A stretch of 64,000 nucleotides of DNA from Bradyrhizobium sp. 195. Its GTDB lineage: Bacteria; Pseudomonadota; Alphaproteobacteria; Rhizobiales; Xanthobacteraceae. Shown here in pieces: positions 8,844 to 17,162 of the stretch (the stretch's first letter is position 1; each line of letters starts with the position of its first letter). The stretch spans positions 8,042,501 to 8,106,500 of the forward strand of contig NZ_CP082161.1 in assembly GCF_023101665.1 (NCBI RefSeq), given 5' to 3'. The notes below the pieces were generated by a model, which did no database searches, was not told where the DNA came from, and was given only the letters and a program-made list of their open reading frames with translations. Both the position numbers and the translations under genes were made by a program.

Positions 8844-9862
8844 CAGTTGCCCTTCAGATCGTGGGCGACGGGCAGATAATAATCGGTCCACGCCTTGGGC
8901 TGGTTCTTCAGCGTGCCGGTCTTGAACAGATGTGCCGCGAACTTCATCGTGCCCTGCGGCTCGAGATTCCACTCCATCATGCCGGGCTCCTTGAGGAGAT
9001 CGAGCAGCTCCTCCACCGAGGTCTTGTCGCCGGTGATCTCCTTGTAGATCTCAACCGCCTGCTTGGTGTCGCTGCGGATCAGGTCCTGCGCTTCCTTGGT
9101 CGCGTCGCGCACGGCCTGGATGATCTTTGGATTGGCGTCGGCGAACTTCGTCGTGGTGAAGAACTGGGCCTGGCTGAGCGGTCCGCCCATCACGTCGGGC
9201 GATGACAGCACGATATGCGCGCCCGGCACGTTCTTCAGCTCCAGGAAGGTGAAGGGCGGGATCGAGAAGTGGTTGTGCACCTCGTGCTTGGGGTTGGACA
9301 GCGCCGCATAGGCGTCGGGATGGCCAAGCTGCACGGTGTTGGCATCGAGCTTCGACCATTGGTCAGCGCCGAACGCCTCGGCAGCTGCGATCTGGAGCAC
9401 GATCGCCTGGGTCGAGACTTTCACGGTCGGCACCGCGATCTTGTCGGAGGGGCCGAAGTCCTTGATCGACTTGATATTGGCGTCGCGGCTGATCAGCGTC
9501 ATCGGCTGCGCCGAGGTCGCGACGATGCCCTTCACGCCGCCGCGGGTGCGATCCCACAGCAGAAGGAGGTTGCCGGTGCCGGTGTTGAGGATGTCGACGC
9601 CGCCCGCGAGCAGCGCATCGGTCTGCGCGCCGCCGCCGGAGAATGTGATCCATTTGGTGGTGACGCCGGCGACGCCGAGGGAAGCTGCATGCTTCTCGAT
9701 CAGCTTCAGCTTCTCCATGATGTGGCTCGGCATGTAGAAAATGCCGGGCTGGCGCGACAGCGCGACCTCGGATTTCTGCTGGGCGTGCGCGGCATTTGCC
9801 GCCAGGACGGCTGCGGCGATCAAGACGGCAGCCGCAAGCTTGCTGCGAAGATGCGTGATCAT
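8843..9862 (-). CDS. ABC transporter substrate-binding protein, NMT1/SsuA family
   Basis: 339 residues with a clear Sec signal peptide (LAAAVLIAAAVLAANAAHAQ, cut near residue 28). The mature protein has the NMT1/TauA-like fold pattern: GVTTKWITFSGGGAQTDAL early, then GGVDILNTGTGNLLLLWD. It is the first gene of the minus-strand transcription unit, reading away from the gntR gene, and is therefore expected to be the most directly controlled by the palindrome at 9908-9933. The ligand is unknown. Confidence 0.87.
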   Translation of the reverse strand: MITHLRSKLAAAVLIAAAVLAANAAHAQQKSEVALSRQPGIFYMPSHIMEKLKLIEKHAASLGVAGVTTKWITFSGGGAQTDALLAGGVDILNTGTGNLLLLWDRTRGGVKGIVATSAQPMTLISRDANIKSIKDFGPSDKIAVPTVKVSTQAIVLQIAAAEAFGADQWSKLDANTVQLGHPDAYAALSNPKHEVHNHFSIPPFTFLELKNVPGAHIVLSSPDVMGGPLSQAQFFTTTKFADANPKIIQAVRDATKEAQDLIRSDTKQAVEIYKEITGDKTSVEELLDLLKEPGMMEWNLEPQGTMKFAAHLFKTGTLKNQPKAWTDYYLPVAHDLKGN

Positions 9863-9907
9863 TGTTGTGTGTTTCCTCCGGTCATCGTCGAGCTGCGTTG
9901 ACGCTAC

Positions 9908-9933
9908 TGATGCACTAATATATTAGTGCATCA
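9908..9933. promoter_or_regulatory. Perfect 26-bp palindrome, probable GntR operator
   Basis: The half-site TGATGCACTAATA is followed directly by its exact reverse complement. It lies in the 94-bp divergent gap, 45 bp before the binding-protein start and 23 bp before the gntR start, and is far more AT-rich than its surroundings. A GntR dimer bound here could control both directions, including its own gene. This role is inference from symmetry and position. Confidence 0.8.
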
Positions 9934-9956
9934 AAGGCAAGCCCGCAGGACCCGCG

Positions 9957-10673
9957 ATGGAATCACCCCACCCCGCGCCGCGCGCGGCAGCACGACCGGC
10001 CGCCCGGCTCGACCGCGGCCGCCAAGCCGCACCGCAGGTGTTCGAGCGGTTGCGCAACGCAATCATCGCCCTCGAACTGCCGCCCGGCGCCCCGCTGTCA
10101 CGCGCGGAACTTGCCGGCCAGTTTGGCGTCAGCTCGACCCCGGTGCGCGATGCGCTGATGCGGCTCGAGGAAGAAGGCCTGGTGGACGTGTTCCCGCAGC
10201 ATGCCACCGTGGTCAGCCGCATCGACGTCGATCGCGCGCAACAGGCGCATTTCCTGCGCCAGGCGCTGGAGCTGGAGATCGTCCGCCTGCTCGCAACGGG
10301 TCCTGCGGCGTCCCTGATCGTGCGCCTGGACCATACCATTGCGTTGCAACAGCAATTCGCCAGGGCTGGAGACTTCGAGGCCTTCATGGCCGCCGACAAC
10401 GATTTTCACGCCCAGCTCTACATAGCTGCGGGCAAGCAGGATCTGTGGGCGCTGGTGCGCAGCCGCAGCGGACACAGCGACCGGCTGCGCCGGCTGCACC
10501 TGCCCTCCCCCGGCAAGGCCCAGAACATCGTGCGCCACCACAAGCTGATCACGCGTGCGATCGAGGCCGCAGACCCCGACGCTGCGCAACAGCACCTGCG
10601 CCAGCATCTGTCAGGCACGTTGAGCGAGCTCGACAGGATCCGGAGCAACTATCCGGAATATCTGACGGATTAG
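9957..10673 (+). CDS. GntR-family transcriptional regulator, FCD (FadR) subfamily
   Basis: 238 residues. An N-terminal winged helix (VFERLRNAIIALELPPGAPL, then LAGQFGVSSTPVRDALMRLEEEG at about residues 50-75) is the standard GntR DNA-binding domain. The C-terminal all-helical FCD domain shows the metal/ligand pattern DFHAQLYIAAG and later HHKLITRAIEAADPDAA. FCD proteins bind carboxylic or sugar-acid effectors, which suits the adjoining dehydratase/lactonase/importer genes. It is divergent from those genes and its start is just past the palindrome, so autoregulation is likely. Confidence 0.9.
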   Translation: MESPHPAPRAAARPAARLDRGRQAAPQVFERLRNAIIALELPPGAPLSRAELAGQFGVSSTPVRDALMRLEEEGLVDVFPQHATVVSRIDVDRAQQAHFLRQALELEIVRLLATGPAASLIVRLDHTIALQQQFARAGDFEAFMAADNDFHAQLYIAAGKQDLWALVRSRSGHSDRLRRLHLPSPGKAQNIVRHHKLITRAIEAADPDAAQQHLRQHLSGTLSELDRIRSNYPEYLTD

Positions 10674-10864
10674 GCGGCCGGCGTGACGACCCCCTATGCA
10701 CGCAACTGTGCATAGGCATGGCTTCCGGATTTCGGCTTACGCGAGCATTCACCGGACATTCGCGAAGTGCTTGCAGGCTGGACGGAATCCGCGCAACAAT
10801 TTCATCTTTGATGGATTTGATTTGCGGCCGGTGGAATCTCCATCCGGCCCGGAGGAATTCAGAC

Positions 10865-11284
10865 GTGGCCAACATCCTGATCGTGGATGACGACCCGGCC
10901 GTGCAAATCACGATCCGGCTGCTCCTGGAGAGGGCCGGTCATCACGTCACCGTCGCCGGCGATGGCCGCAAGGGACTTGCGCTGTTCGAGGCGGGCCGGT
11001 TCGATCTACTGTTTCTCGACATCTTCATGCCTGGCATGGACGGGCTGGAGACGATGCGTCACATCCGGGCGCTGGTCCCGGCCATTCCGATCATCGTCAT
11101 TTCCGGCCGCTCGATCACGCCGGACGCCTATGCAGAGCCTGATTTCCTGAAGATGGCGACCAAGCTCGGCGCCGTGGCAAGCCTGCAAAAGCCATTCAGA
11201 CCCGGGGCACTGCTCGCCGCGGTCGACGGCTGCCTGAAGGCGGGCGAGCCGGAGGGGTCCGATGTCAGCTCCGGCCACCGATAA
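10865..11284 (+). CDS. Stand-alone response regulator receiver (extended beta4-alpha4 loop)
   Basis: 139 residues beginning at GTG 10865, 9 nt after a GGAGG ribosome site. The acidic pocket is VDDDP, the phosphorylated residue Asp52 (FLDIFMPGMDG), the switch residue in VISG and the conserved Lys in QKPF. Between VISG and KPF there are about eight extra residues containing PDFLKMATKLGA, a feature shared with the receiver at 22250-22708. There is no output domain. Its 3' end overlaps the start of the large hybrid kinase by 23 nt, so the two are cotranscribed and probably work together. Confidence 0.88.
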   Translation: MANILIVDDDPAVQITIRLLLERAGHHVTVAGDGRKGLALFEAGRFDLLFLDIFMPGMDGLETMRHIRALVPAIPIIVISGRSITPDAYAEPDFLKMATKLGAVASLQKPFRPGALLAAVDGCLKAGEPEGSDVSSGHR

Positions 11285-14200
11285 TGAGGGCTCCGCCGCT
11301 TCAGGCCAGATCGGCCGCGATCGTCCGGGACGTCCTGCGAGCATCCCCCTGACGCTCGCGACGCGGCTGGCCATCGCAATGATCTTGCTGGTGGCGGTCA
11401 CTGTGGCCGCGGTCGGTTGGCTGGGCTTTCGCAACACCACGCAAGCGGTGATTCCGCGCGTGCTGGAGCGGGTCGAGGCCCAGTCGCGCCTGCTGGCGAC
11501 CAACCTCGAAACCTACGTCGCCGGCGTGCGCGGCGATCTGATCGGCTATCGCGCCGCCGCAGCCATCAACGGCCTGATCCGCGCTCAGGCCGGGGGCGGA
11601 ATCGACCCTTCTGACGGTGTCTCGGAGCAAACCTGGCGCGAGCGTATCGCCACGCGGCTCGCGGCCGAGGTCGAGGCCAAGCCCATCTACGGGCAATTCC
11701 GGATCATCGGTGTCGATAACGACCAGCGTGAGCTGGTTCGCGTCGATCGCTCCGGACCGAACGGAGCAGCACGGATCGCCCCAGACGACGAACTGGAGCG
11801 CAAGAGCGACCGGGCCTACTTTCAGGAAACGATACGGCTCGGGCCCGGCGAGATCTATGTGTCGCCAATTGATCTCGCGACTCGCCAGGGCGGCACGACG
11901 GCTCTTCGCGCTCCGACTCTGCGGGCAGCCACGCCGCTGTTCGCTCAGGACGGCAAGCCGTTCGGCATCATTGTCGCCAATATCGACATGCGTCCGGCTC
12001 TCGAGCGGGTCCGCGCGACGGTGACTTCGGGGGGAGAGATCTACGTCGTGAATTCGCGCGGCGATTATCTCGTCCATCCCGACCGTGCGCGGGAATTCGG
12101 CGCGCTGCATGACCGCCCCAACGACTGGCGCAAGGACTTTCCATACTTTGGAGCCTTGGCCGGCACGCTGGAAGGATCCACGCGGCTCCTGACCGATGGA
12201 TCGGGCCGGCCGAGCGGCGCGGCGATCGCGCCTGCGCTGCTCGCGGGCAAGGAATGGGTCGCAATCATCGAAACGATTCCCGCGCCCGTGTTCGGCCTGG
12301 TGCCGGCAGCAATCCAGAAGACGTCTCTGCTGGTCGGCACACTGGCGGTGCTCGCCGCCGGCTCACTCGCGGTGCTCCTGGCGCGCTCATTGACACGCCC
12401 GATCGGGCGCTTGACTGCGGCGGTGCAGGCCATCGGCAGCGGACGGCCTGCGGACATCCCCGTCGATGCCAGCGGCGAGACGGGCGTGTTGGCACGGGCC
12501 TTTGCGCAGATGGTTGAGGAAACCCGGGTGAAGACAGCAGCGCTCGAACGCGAGATCGAGGAACATCGCCGCACCGAGGCCGCGCGAAGCCATCATGAAG
12601 AGCGCGAGCGCTTGTTCAGCGCCGCGGTGGAGTCCTCCGACGATGCGATCGTGATGCAGACGCTCGATGCAGTCATCACGGGCTGGAATCCGGCTGCCGA
12701 GCGATTGTACGGGTATTCGGCGGACGAGGCGATCGGCAAGTCCACCGCGATCATCGTACCCGCCGACCGCCGCGGGCAGGGCAAGGACATTTTGCAGCGG
12801 ATCGCCCGGGGCGAGCCGATCGAACGCTTCGAGACAGTGCGCCTGCGCAAGGACAGCACACACGTCGAGATCTCGCTCAGCCTCTCACCGATCAAAGGAC
12901 CTTCGGGCGAGATCGTCGGCGTCTCCGGGACCGCGCACAGCCTCACCGAGGCGCGGCGGGCCGAGCGGCAGCTCCAGCGGCAACTCGAGGAGCGCCGGCA
13001 GATCTTCGACACCTCGCAGGATCTCATCATGATCATGGATGCGCGGGGCCATGTCGCGCAGATCAGTCCGAGCAGCGAGACCATTCTCGGCTACCGGCCG
13101 GACGAGATGATCGGCCGCAGCGGCGCCGACTTCGTTCATCCGGACTATCTGGCGCAATCGCGCGAGGCCATGCGCGCGCTACGGCGCGGCGAACGCCCCA
13201 AGCTCGGCGACACCCGCTGCTTCCACAAGAACGGACACGAGGTCTGGCTGTCCTGGCTCGGCAGCTGGTCCGAAAAGGCGCATCGCTTCTACTTTGCCGG
13301 GCGCGACATGACGGAAGCGCGGCACGCGCAGGAATCGCTGCGCGAGAGCGAGCGGCTCGCCCGCAACATCGTCGAGACCTCGCTCGACGCCTTTATCCAG
13401 ACCGACGAGACCGGCAGCATCCTGAGCTGGAACTCGCAGGCCGAACAGCTCTTCGGCTGGCGCCGCGACGAGGTGCTCGGCAAGAGCACGATTGACCTCA
13501 TCGTCGCCGAGAGCGAACGCGAGAGGGTCAGGGCGGGCCTGAAGCAGTTCCTGGAGAGCGAGGACGGCAGATCACTGAATCGCCGCCGCGAACTCGTGTG
13601 CCGCCGCCGCGACGGCAAGGAATTCAAGGCCGAGCTGAGCGTCACCGCGCTGAAGCGCCGCGAAGGCCTGCTGTTCAACGTCTTCTACCGCGACCTCACC
13701 GACAAGATCGCCGCCGACGAGCGCATCCGCCATGCCGAGAAGATGGAGGCGGTCGGCCAGCTCACCGGCGGCGTGGCGCACGATTTCAACAACATCCTCA
13801 CCGTCATCACCGGGACGATCGAGATCCTCGCGGAGGCCGTCGAGAAGGAGCCGCAACTTGCGGCCATCACCAAGATGATCGACGAGGCCGCCGCGCGCGG
13901 CGCCGACCTGACCCAGCACCTGCTCGCTTTCGCGCGCAAGCAGCCGCTCCAGCCGCGCGAGATCGACATCAACTCGCTGGTCGTCGACACCGCGAAACTG
14001 TTGCGGCCGACGCTGGGCGAGCAGATCCTGATCGAATCCGTGTTCGAAGACGAGATTTGCGTTGCGATCGTCGATCCCAACCAGCTCACCACCGCGATCC
14101 TCAACCTCGCGCTCAACGCCCGCGACGCCATGCCCGGTGGCGGCAAGCTGATCGTGGAGACCGGCGCCGCCTATCTCGACGAGGCCTATGCCAGCGTCAA

Positions 14201-14855
14201 CGACGTCCGCCCCGGCCATTATGTACTGATTGCCGTGAGCGACACCGGCGCCGGAATTCCCGCGAGCATGCTGCCCAGGGTGTTCGACCCCTTCTTCACC
14301 TCGAAGGGACCGGGCAAGGGCACGGGTCTCGGACTTTCGATGGTCTACGGCTTCATCAAGCAGTCCGCCGGCCACATCAAGATCTACAGCGAGGAAGGCC
14401 ACGGCACCACGATCAAGATGTACCTGCCGCCCGGCAAGACGCCGACGGCGGCCGGTGAGGGCGTGACGCCGGCGACGATCGAGGGCGGCCACGAGACGAT
14501 CCTGGTGGTCGAGGACGACAGGCTGGTGCGCGACTATGTGCTGGCGCAGCTGCATTCGCTGGGTTACGTCACCTTGCAGGCCGCAAACGCCGCGGAGGCG
14601 CTCGCGATCGTCGCCGCCGGAAAGCCGTTCGACCTCCTGTTTACCGACGTCATCATGCCCGGCAAGATGAACGGACGGCAGCTCGCCGACGAGCTCCAGA
14701 AGACGCGCCCCGATCTCAGGGTGGTCTACACATCGGGCTATACCGAGAATGCGATCATCCATCACGGCCGGCTGGATTCCGGCGTTCTGCTGCTGGCGAA
14801 GCCCTATCGCAAGTCGGATCTGGCGCGGATCATCCGCAAGGCGCTGAGCGCTTGA
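11262..14855 (+). CDS. Hybrid sensor histidine kinase: Cache-HAMP-PAS3-HisKA-HATPase-REC
   Basis: 1197 residues. A membrane segment at about 33-55 and a second at about 352-378 bracket a roughly 295-residue periplasmic Cache-like sensor. HAMP follows (about 375-428), then three PAS domains beginning near 447, 580 and 700. The phosphoacceptor is His840 in VAHDFNNIL. The ATPase domain shows NLALNARDAMPGGG, SDTGAGIP and GKGTGLGLSM, and the C-terminal receiver has Asp1129 in LLFTDVIMPG. The AHDFNN form is typical of large alphaproteobacterial hybrid kinases. The C-terminal receiver implies a phosphorelay through an Hpt protein; a free Hpt is encoded at 24908-25282. The signal is unknown. Confidence 0.92.
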   Translation: MSAPATDNEGSAASGQIGRDRPGRPASIPLTLATRLAIAMILLVAVTVAAVGWLGFRNTTQAVIPRVLERVEAQSRLLATNLETYVAGVRGDLIGYRAAAAINGLIRAQAGGGIDPSDGVSEQTWRERIATRLAAEVEAKPIYGQFRIIGVDNDQRELVRVDRSGPNGAARIAPDDELERKSDRAYFQETIRLGPGEIYVSPIDLATRQGGTTALRAPTLRAATPLFAQDGKPFGIIVANIDMRPALERVRATVTSGGEIYVVNSRGDYLVHPDRAREFGALHDRPNDWRKDFPYFGALAGTLEGSTRLLTDGSGRPSGAAIAPALLAGKEWVAIIETIPAPVFGLVPAAIQKTSLLVGTLAVLAAGSLAVLLARSLTRPIGRLTAAVQAIGSGRPADIPVDASGETGVLARAFAQMVEETRVKTAALEREIEEHRRTEAARSHHEERERLFSAAVESSDDAIVMQTLDAVITGWNPAAERLYGYSADEAIGKSTAIIVPADRRGQGKDILQRIARGEPIERFETVRLRKDSTHVEISLSLSPIKGPSGEIVGVSGTAHSLTEARRAERQLQRQLEERRQIFDTSQDLIMIMDARGHVAQISPSSETILGYRPDEMIGRSGADFVHPDYLAQSREAMRALRRGERPKLGDTRCFHKNGHEVWLSWLGSWSEKAHRFYFAGRDMTEARHAQESLRESERLARNIVETSLDAFIQTDETGSILSWNSQAEQLFGWRRDEVLGKSTIDLIVAESERERVRAGLKQFLESEDGRSLNRRRELVCRRRDGKEFKAELSVTALKRREGLLFNVFYRDLTDKIAADERIRHAEKMEAVGQLTGGVAHDFNNILTVITGTIEILAEAVEKEPQLAAITKMIDEAAARGADLTQHLLAFARKQPLQPREIDINSLVVDTAKLLRPTLGEQILIESVFEDEICVAIVDPNQLTTAILNLALNARDAMPGGGKLIVETGAAYLDEAYASVNDVRPGHYVLIAVSDTGAGIPASMLPRVFDPFFTSKGPGKGTGLGLSMVYGFIKQSAGHIKIYSEEGHGTTIKMYLPPGKTPTAAGEGVTPATIEGGHETILVVEDDRLVRDYVLAQLHSLGYVTLQAANAAEALAIVAAGKPFDLLFTDVIMPGKMNGRQLADELQKTRPDLRVVYTSGYTENAIIHHGRLDSGVLLLAKPYRKSDLARIIRKALSA

Positions 14856-14863
14856 GGCGCAAT

Positions 14864-15000
14864 CTCGTGTCCCGGACGCACTTCGGCGCGTAAGCGCTGC
14901 TGTGCAGAGCCGGGACCCAGAAGCTTGACCGGTGAGATTGGAAAGATGGGCCCCGGCTCTGCAGCGCATCACTGCGTGACGCGCTGCGTCCGGGGCACGA
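14864..15000. repeat. Long palindromic intergenic repeat
   Basis: TCGTGTCCCGGACGC at the left end pairs with GCGTCCGGGGCACGA at the right end, and inner arms GCAGAGCCGGG and CCCGGCTCTGC also pair. It lies between the convergent hybrid-kinase and FixJ-like genes, where it could end transcription from both sides. Confidence 0.75.
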
Positions 15001-15018
15001 GAGGAGAGCCCAGTCGCC

Positions 15019-15654
15019 CTACGACGCGCGCTGGGCCGCGGTCATCACGATACGGATCAGATCGGCGGCATTGCGCGCACCGAGCTTCTTCATGATGTTG
15101 GCGCGGTGATCCTCGATGGTGCGCGGGCTGATGCCGAGCGTGCGGCCGGCTTCCTTGTTCGACGCGCCTGCCGCGAACTGCTCGAGCACCTCGCGCTCCC
15201 TGCGCGTCAGCGGTTCGCGCCCGGGGAAATGCAGCGAGCCGAATTTCGGCGAGGCGTTCTCCGCCTGCCTGCGCGCATAGGCGCCGATCGCCTCGTCGAG
15301 CCGGCCGACAATCTCGCTGCCCCGGAACGGCTTCTCGATGAAGTCGAGCGCGCCGCTCTTGATCGCGCCCACCGCCATCGCGATGTCGCCCTGTCCGGAG
15401 ATCATGAAGATCGGCGCCGGATAATCCTCGCCCTGCAGCTCCTTCAGAATGTCGAGGCCCGACTTGCCGGGAATGTTCACGTCCAGCAGGATCGCAGCCG
15501 GTGTCCGGTTTCGCGCGACGGAGAGCAGCGCTGCGCCGTCCGCAAAACAGATCACCTCATAGCCCGCCGCCTTCAACACCATCGACAGAGTGTCGCGAAC
15601 GGCAGGGTCGTCGTCGACGACGAAGATTTCACCGCGAGAGCTTTGTTCGGCCAT
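15019..15654 (-). CDS. FixJ/NarL-like response regulator (REC + LuxR HTH)
   Basis: 211 residues from the ATG at 15654; an ATG three codons further upstream is also possible. The receiver has VDDDP, the phosphorylation site Asp58 (ILLDVNIPG), SGQGD and EKPF, followed by a linker and a LuxR-type helix-turn-helix (LTRREREVLEQFAAG, then ISPRTIEDHRANIMKKLGARN). The SGQGDIAMAVGAIKSGALDF segment is typical of the FixJ/TtrR branch. No cognate FixL-type kinase is adjacent; the hybrid kinase gene converges on it. It probably controls transcription in answer to an unlinked or neighbouring sensor. Confidence 0.9.
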   Translation of the reverse strand: MAEQSSRGEIFVVDDDPAVRDTLSMVLKAAGYEVICFADGAALLSVARNRTPAAILLDVNIPGKSGLDILKELQGEDYPAPIFMISGQGDIAMAVGAIKSGALDFIEKPFRGSEIVGRLDEAIGAYARRQAENASPKFGSLHFPGREPLTRREREVLEQFAAGASNKEAGRTLGISPRTIEDHRANIMKKLGARNAADLIRIVMTAAQRAS

Positions 15655-15804
15655 GTGCCACATCCGGTTGGCATGAAGGACTCGCGTGCGCGCCAACCGT
15701 TTATGGCGTTCGGCGCGGATTCGGCCCACCCGTATTTGTACGGGACATGGACTTAACGCACAAGTAGCGGCAGGGTGCCTAATTGCGGGGTACGGAGAAT
15801 ATCC

Positions 15805-16146
15805 ATGCTAAATTTCGCTGGCACACCCCCGCTCGTCGCGATGCCCGAAACTGACAGCCGTCAGTTGATCGCTGCCGAACTTCGCGCTCTGATCACACGG
15901 ATCGAGAGCAGCATGCGCCTGATCGACGCAGCCATGATGGAAACTGGCATGTTGGAAACAGGCTTGCTTGAAACAGGCTTGCTGGAAACAGGCTTGGCGC
16001 AGGGCGATCCGGCGGGTTCCGCCGACATTTTCGTGCTCGACGACGTCACGCCGCGCTATGCGACGGCGAACGCCGCCCTCAATGCCTGCCGGGCGGGCCT
16101 TGGCCACGCCCTGCAATGTCTGTCGGAATCCGGTAGCCCGGCATAG
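15805..16146 (+). CDS. Small hypothetical protein with (M/L)ETG(M/L) pentapeptide repeats
   Basis: 113 residues from the ATG at 15805, 7 nt after GGAG. Not a family I recognise. The N-terminal half contains an amphipathic helix (LIAAELRALITRIESSMRLI), then four tandem five-residue units METGM-LETGL-LETGL-LETGL, then a C-terminal part with ALNACRAGLGHALQCLSE. There is no signal peptide or membrane segment. It is divergent from the FixJ-like gene and convergent with the receiver at 16201. The unit matches a 15-bp DNA tandem repeat, so copy number may vary between strains. Confidence 0.6.
   Translation: MLNFAGTPPLVAMPETDSRQLIAAELRALITRIESSMRLIDAAMMETGMLETGLLETGLLETGLAQGDPAGSADIFVLDDVTPRYATANAALNACRAGLGHALQCLSESGSPA
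15937..15996 (+). repeat. Four in-frame 15-bp tandem repeats
   Basis: Four consecutive 15-mers of the form nTGGAAACAGGCTTG start at 15937, 15952, 15967 and 15982 with only a few mismatches. They encode the METGM/LETGL units of the small protein around them. Confidence 0.9.
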
Positions 16147-16200
16147 CGCGCGATCAACACGGTCCAGCAGCCGCATGCCATCGCATGGCAGCTCCGCGGC

Positions 16201-16704
16201 CTAGGCGCGGTGCCGTTCCACGATCGCGTCGGTGGCGACACCACCCCAGGTGTGCATCGCCGGAAGGCCCATCGCGGTCTTGCCGAGATTGGCGAGGCTG
16301 ATGCGCAAGGCCGCGAGGTCGAGCGGCTTCGGCAGGCTCTGGAGCTCGATCCCGACGGACCGGGCGAAGCTGCGGGCGGCGCTGCGGCGCTTGCCGTCCA
16401 TGCCGCTGATGACGATCACGGCGCCGCCGAACTTCGCCGCCGCCATCTCGCGCAGCACGTCGATGCCGTCGCCATCCTCCAGCACGAGATCGAGCGTCAC
16501 ACAATCGAAGCGGGCCGCACGGAGCTTCTCGATCGCGTCCGCCACCGACGGCGCCACGGTGACTTCGTGGCCGGCCTGCTTGGCGGCGACCGTGATCAGG
16601 CTGCGCTGCGTGGCGTCGTCGTCGACCACCAGGAGCTGAAGCGCACGCCGTTCGGCGCCATCGGGCAGGTTTGACGAGATGGGGGAAAGAGAACTTCTGG
16701 GCAT
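16201..16704 (-). CDS. Stand-alone response regulator receiver
   Basis: 167 residues. The N-terminal 20 residues are unstructured-looking, followed by a receiver with VVDDDATQ, the phosphorylation site Asp72 (VTLDLVLEDGDG), VISG and the Lys in SLPKPLDL. A tail of about 45 residues after the receiver ends in WGGVATDAIVERHRA and has no recognised output domain. It follows the che genes on the same strand, 138 bp after the PilZ-like gene, so it may belong to that transcription unit or have its own promoter. It is probably a phosphate sink, phosphorelay intermediate or protein-binding regulator. Confidence 0.85.
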   Translation of the reverse strand: MPRSSLSPISSNLPDGAERRALQLLVVDDDATQRSLITVAAKQAGHEVTVAPSVADAIEKLRAARFDCVTLDLVLEDGDGIDVLREMAAAKFGGAVIVISGMDGKRRSAARSFARSVGIELQSLPKPLDLAALRISLANLGKTAMGLPAMHTWGGVATDAIVERHRA

Positions 16705-16842
16705 TTCCGTATCCTGAGATTGAGGCCGTCGATGGATACACGGCTCGCGCTTAAGCGACGTAAAGCGGCCAAGGCAAATTCGCTCGGATGTTTCAGCAAA
16801 TATAAAGCAACCTGGCGGACAGCGCCGCGGCTGCCACGCCGA

Positions 16843-17160
16843 TCAGGCCGCTTCGTCACGGCCGCCGGCCGCGCCGCGCTTCTTCCTGTTCTTGCCGCGC
16901 AGGAACTGGATGTCCATTTCGGCGCCGTTGACGCGAACCAGCTCGCAGCGACGGTAGGCGAGGCCCGTTGACGACAACAGCAGGAAGAACTCTTTCAGGT
17001 TCAAGCCTTGGATCGAGCCTTCCACCGTCAGGATGGCGTCGGTGTCGGAGATCGCGTTGAGCTTGCAGTCGCGGCGCCAGGTGCCGTCGATGGCCATGAT
17101 GCAGACGTCATAGCCGCGGCTGAACGTCACGCGTTCCGTGCCCTTGCCATCCTCGGCCAT
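16843..17160 (-). CDS. PilZ-like protein linked to chemotaxis genes
   Basis: 105 residues, beginning 2 nt after the cheR stop, so almost certainly in the same operon. The pattern RVTFSRGYDVCIMAIDGTW, then CKLNAISDTDAIL and later EMDIQFLRGKNRKKR resembles small alphaproteobacterial PilZ proteins. The canonical c-di-GMP signatures RxxxR and (D/N)xSxxG are not fully present (SDTDAI stands where the second is expected), so c-di-GMP binding is doubtful. The basic C-terminus might contact nucleic acid or acidic partners. Its place in a che operon suggests coupling of motility or surface behaviour to second messengers. Confidence 0.6.
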   Translation of the reverse strand: MAEDGKGTERVTFSRGYDVCIMAIDGTWRRDCKLNAISDTDAILTVEGSIQGLNLKEFFLLLSSTGLAYRRCELVRVNGAEMDIQFLRGKNRKKRGAAGGRDEAA

Positions 17161-17162
17161 GT

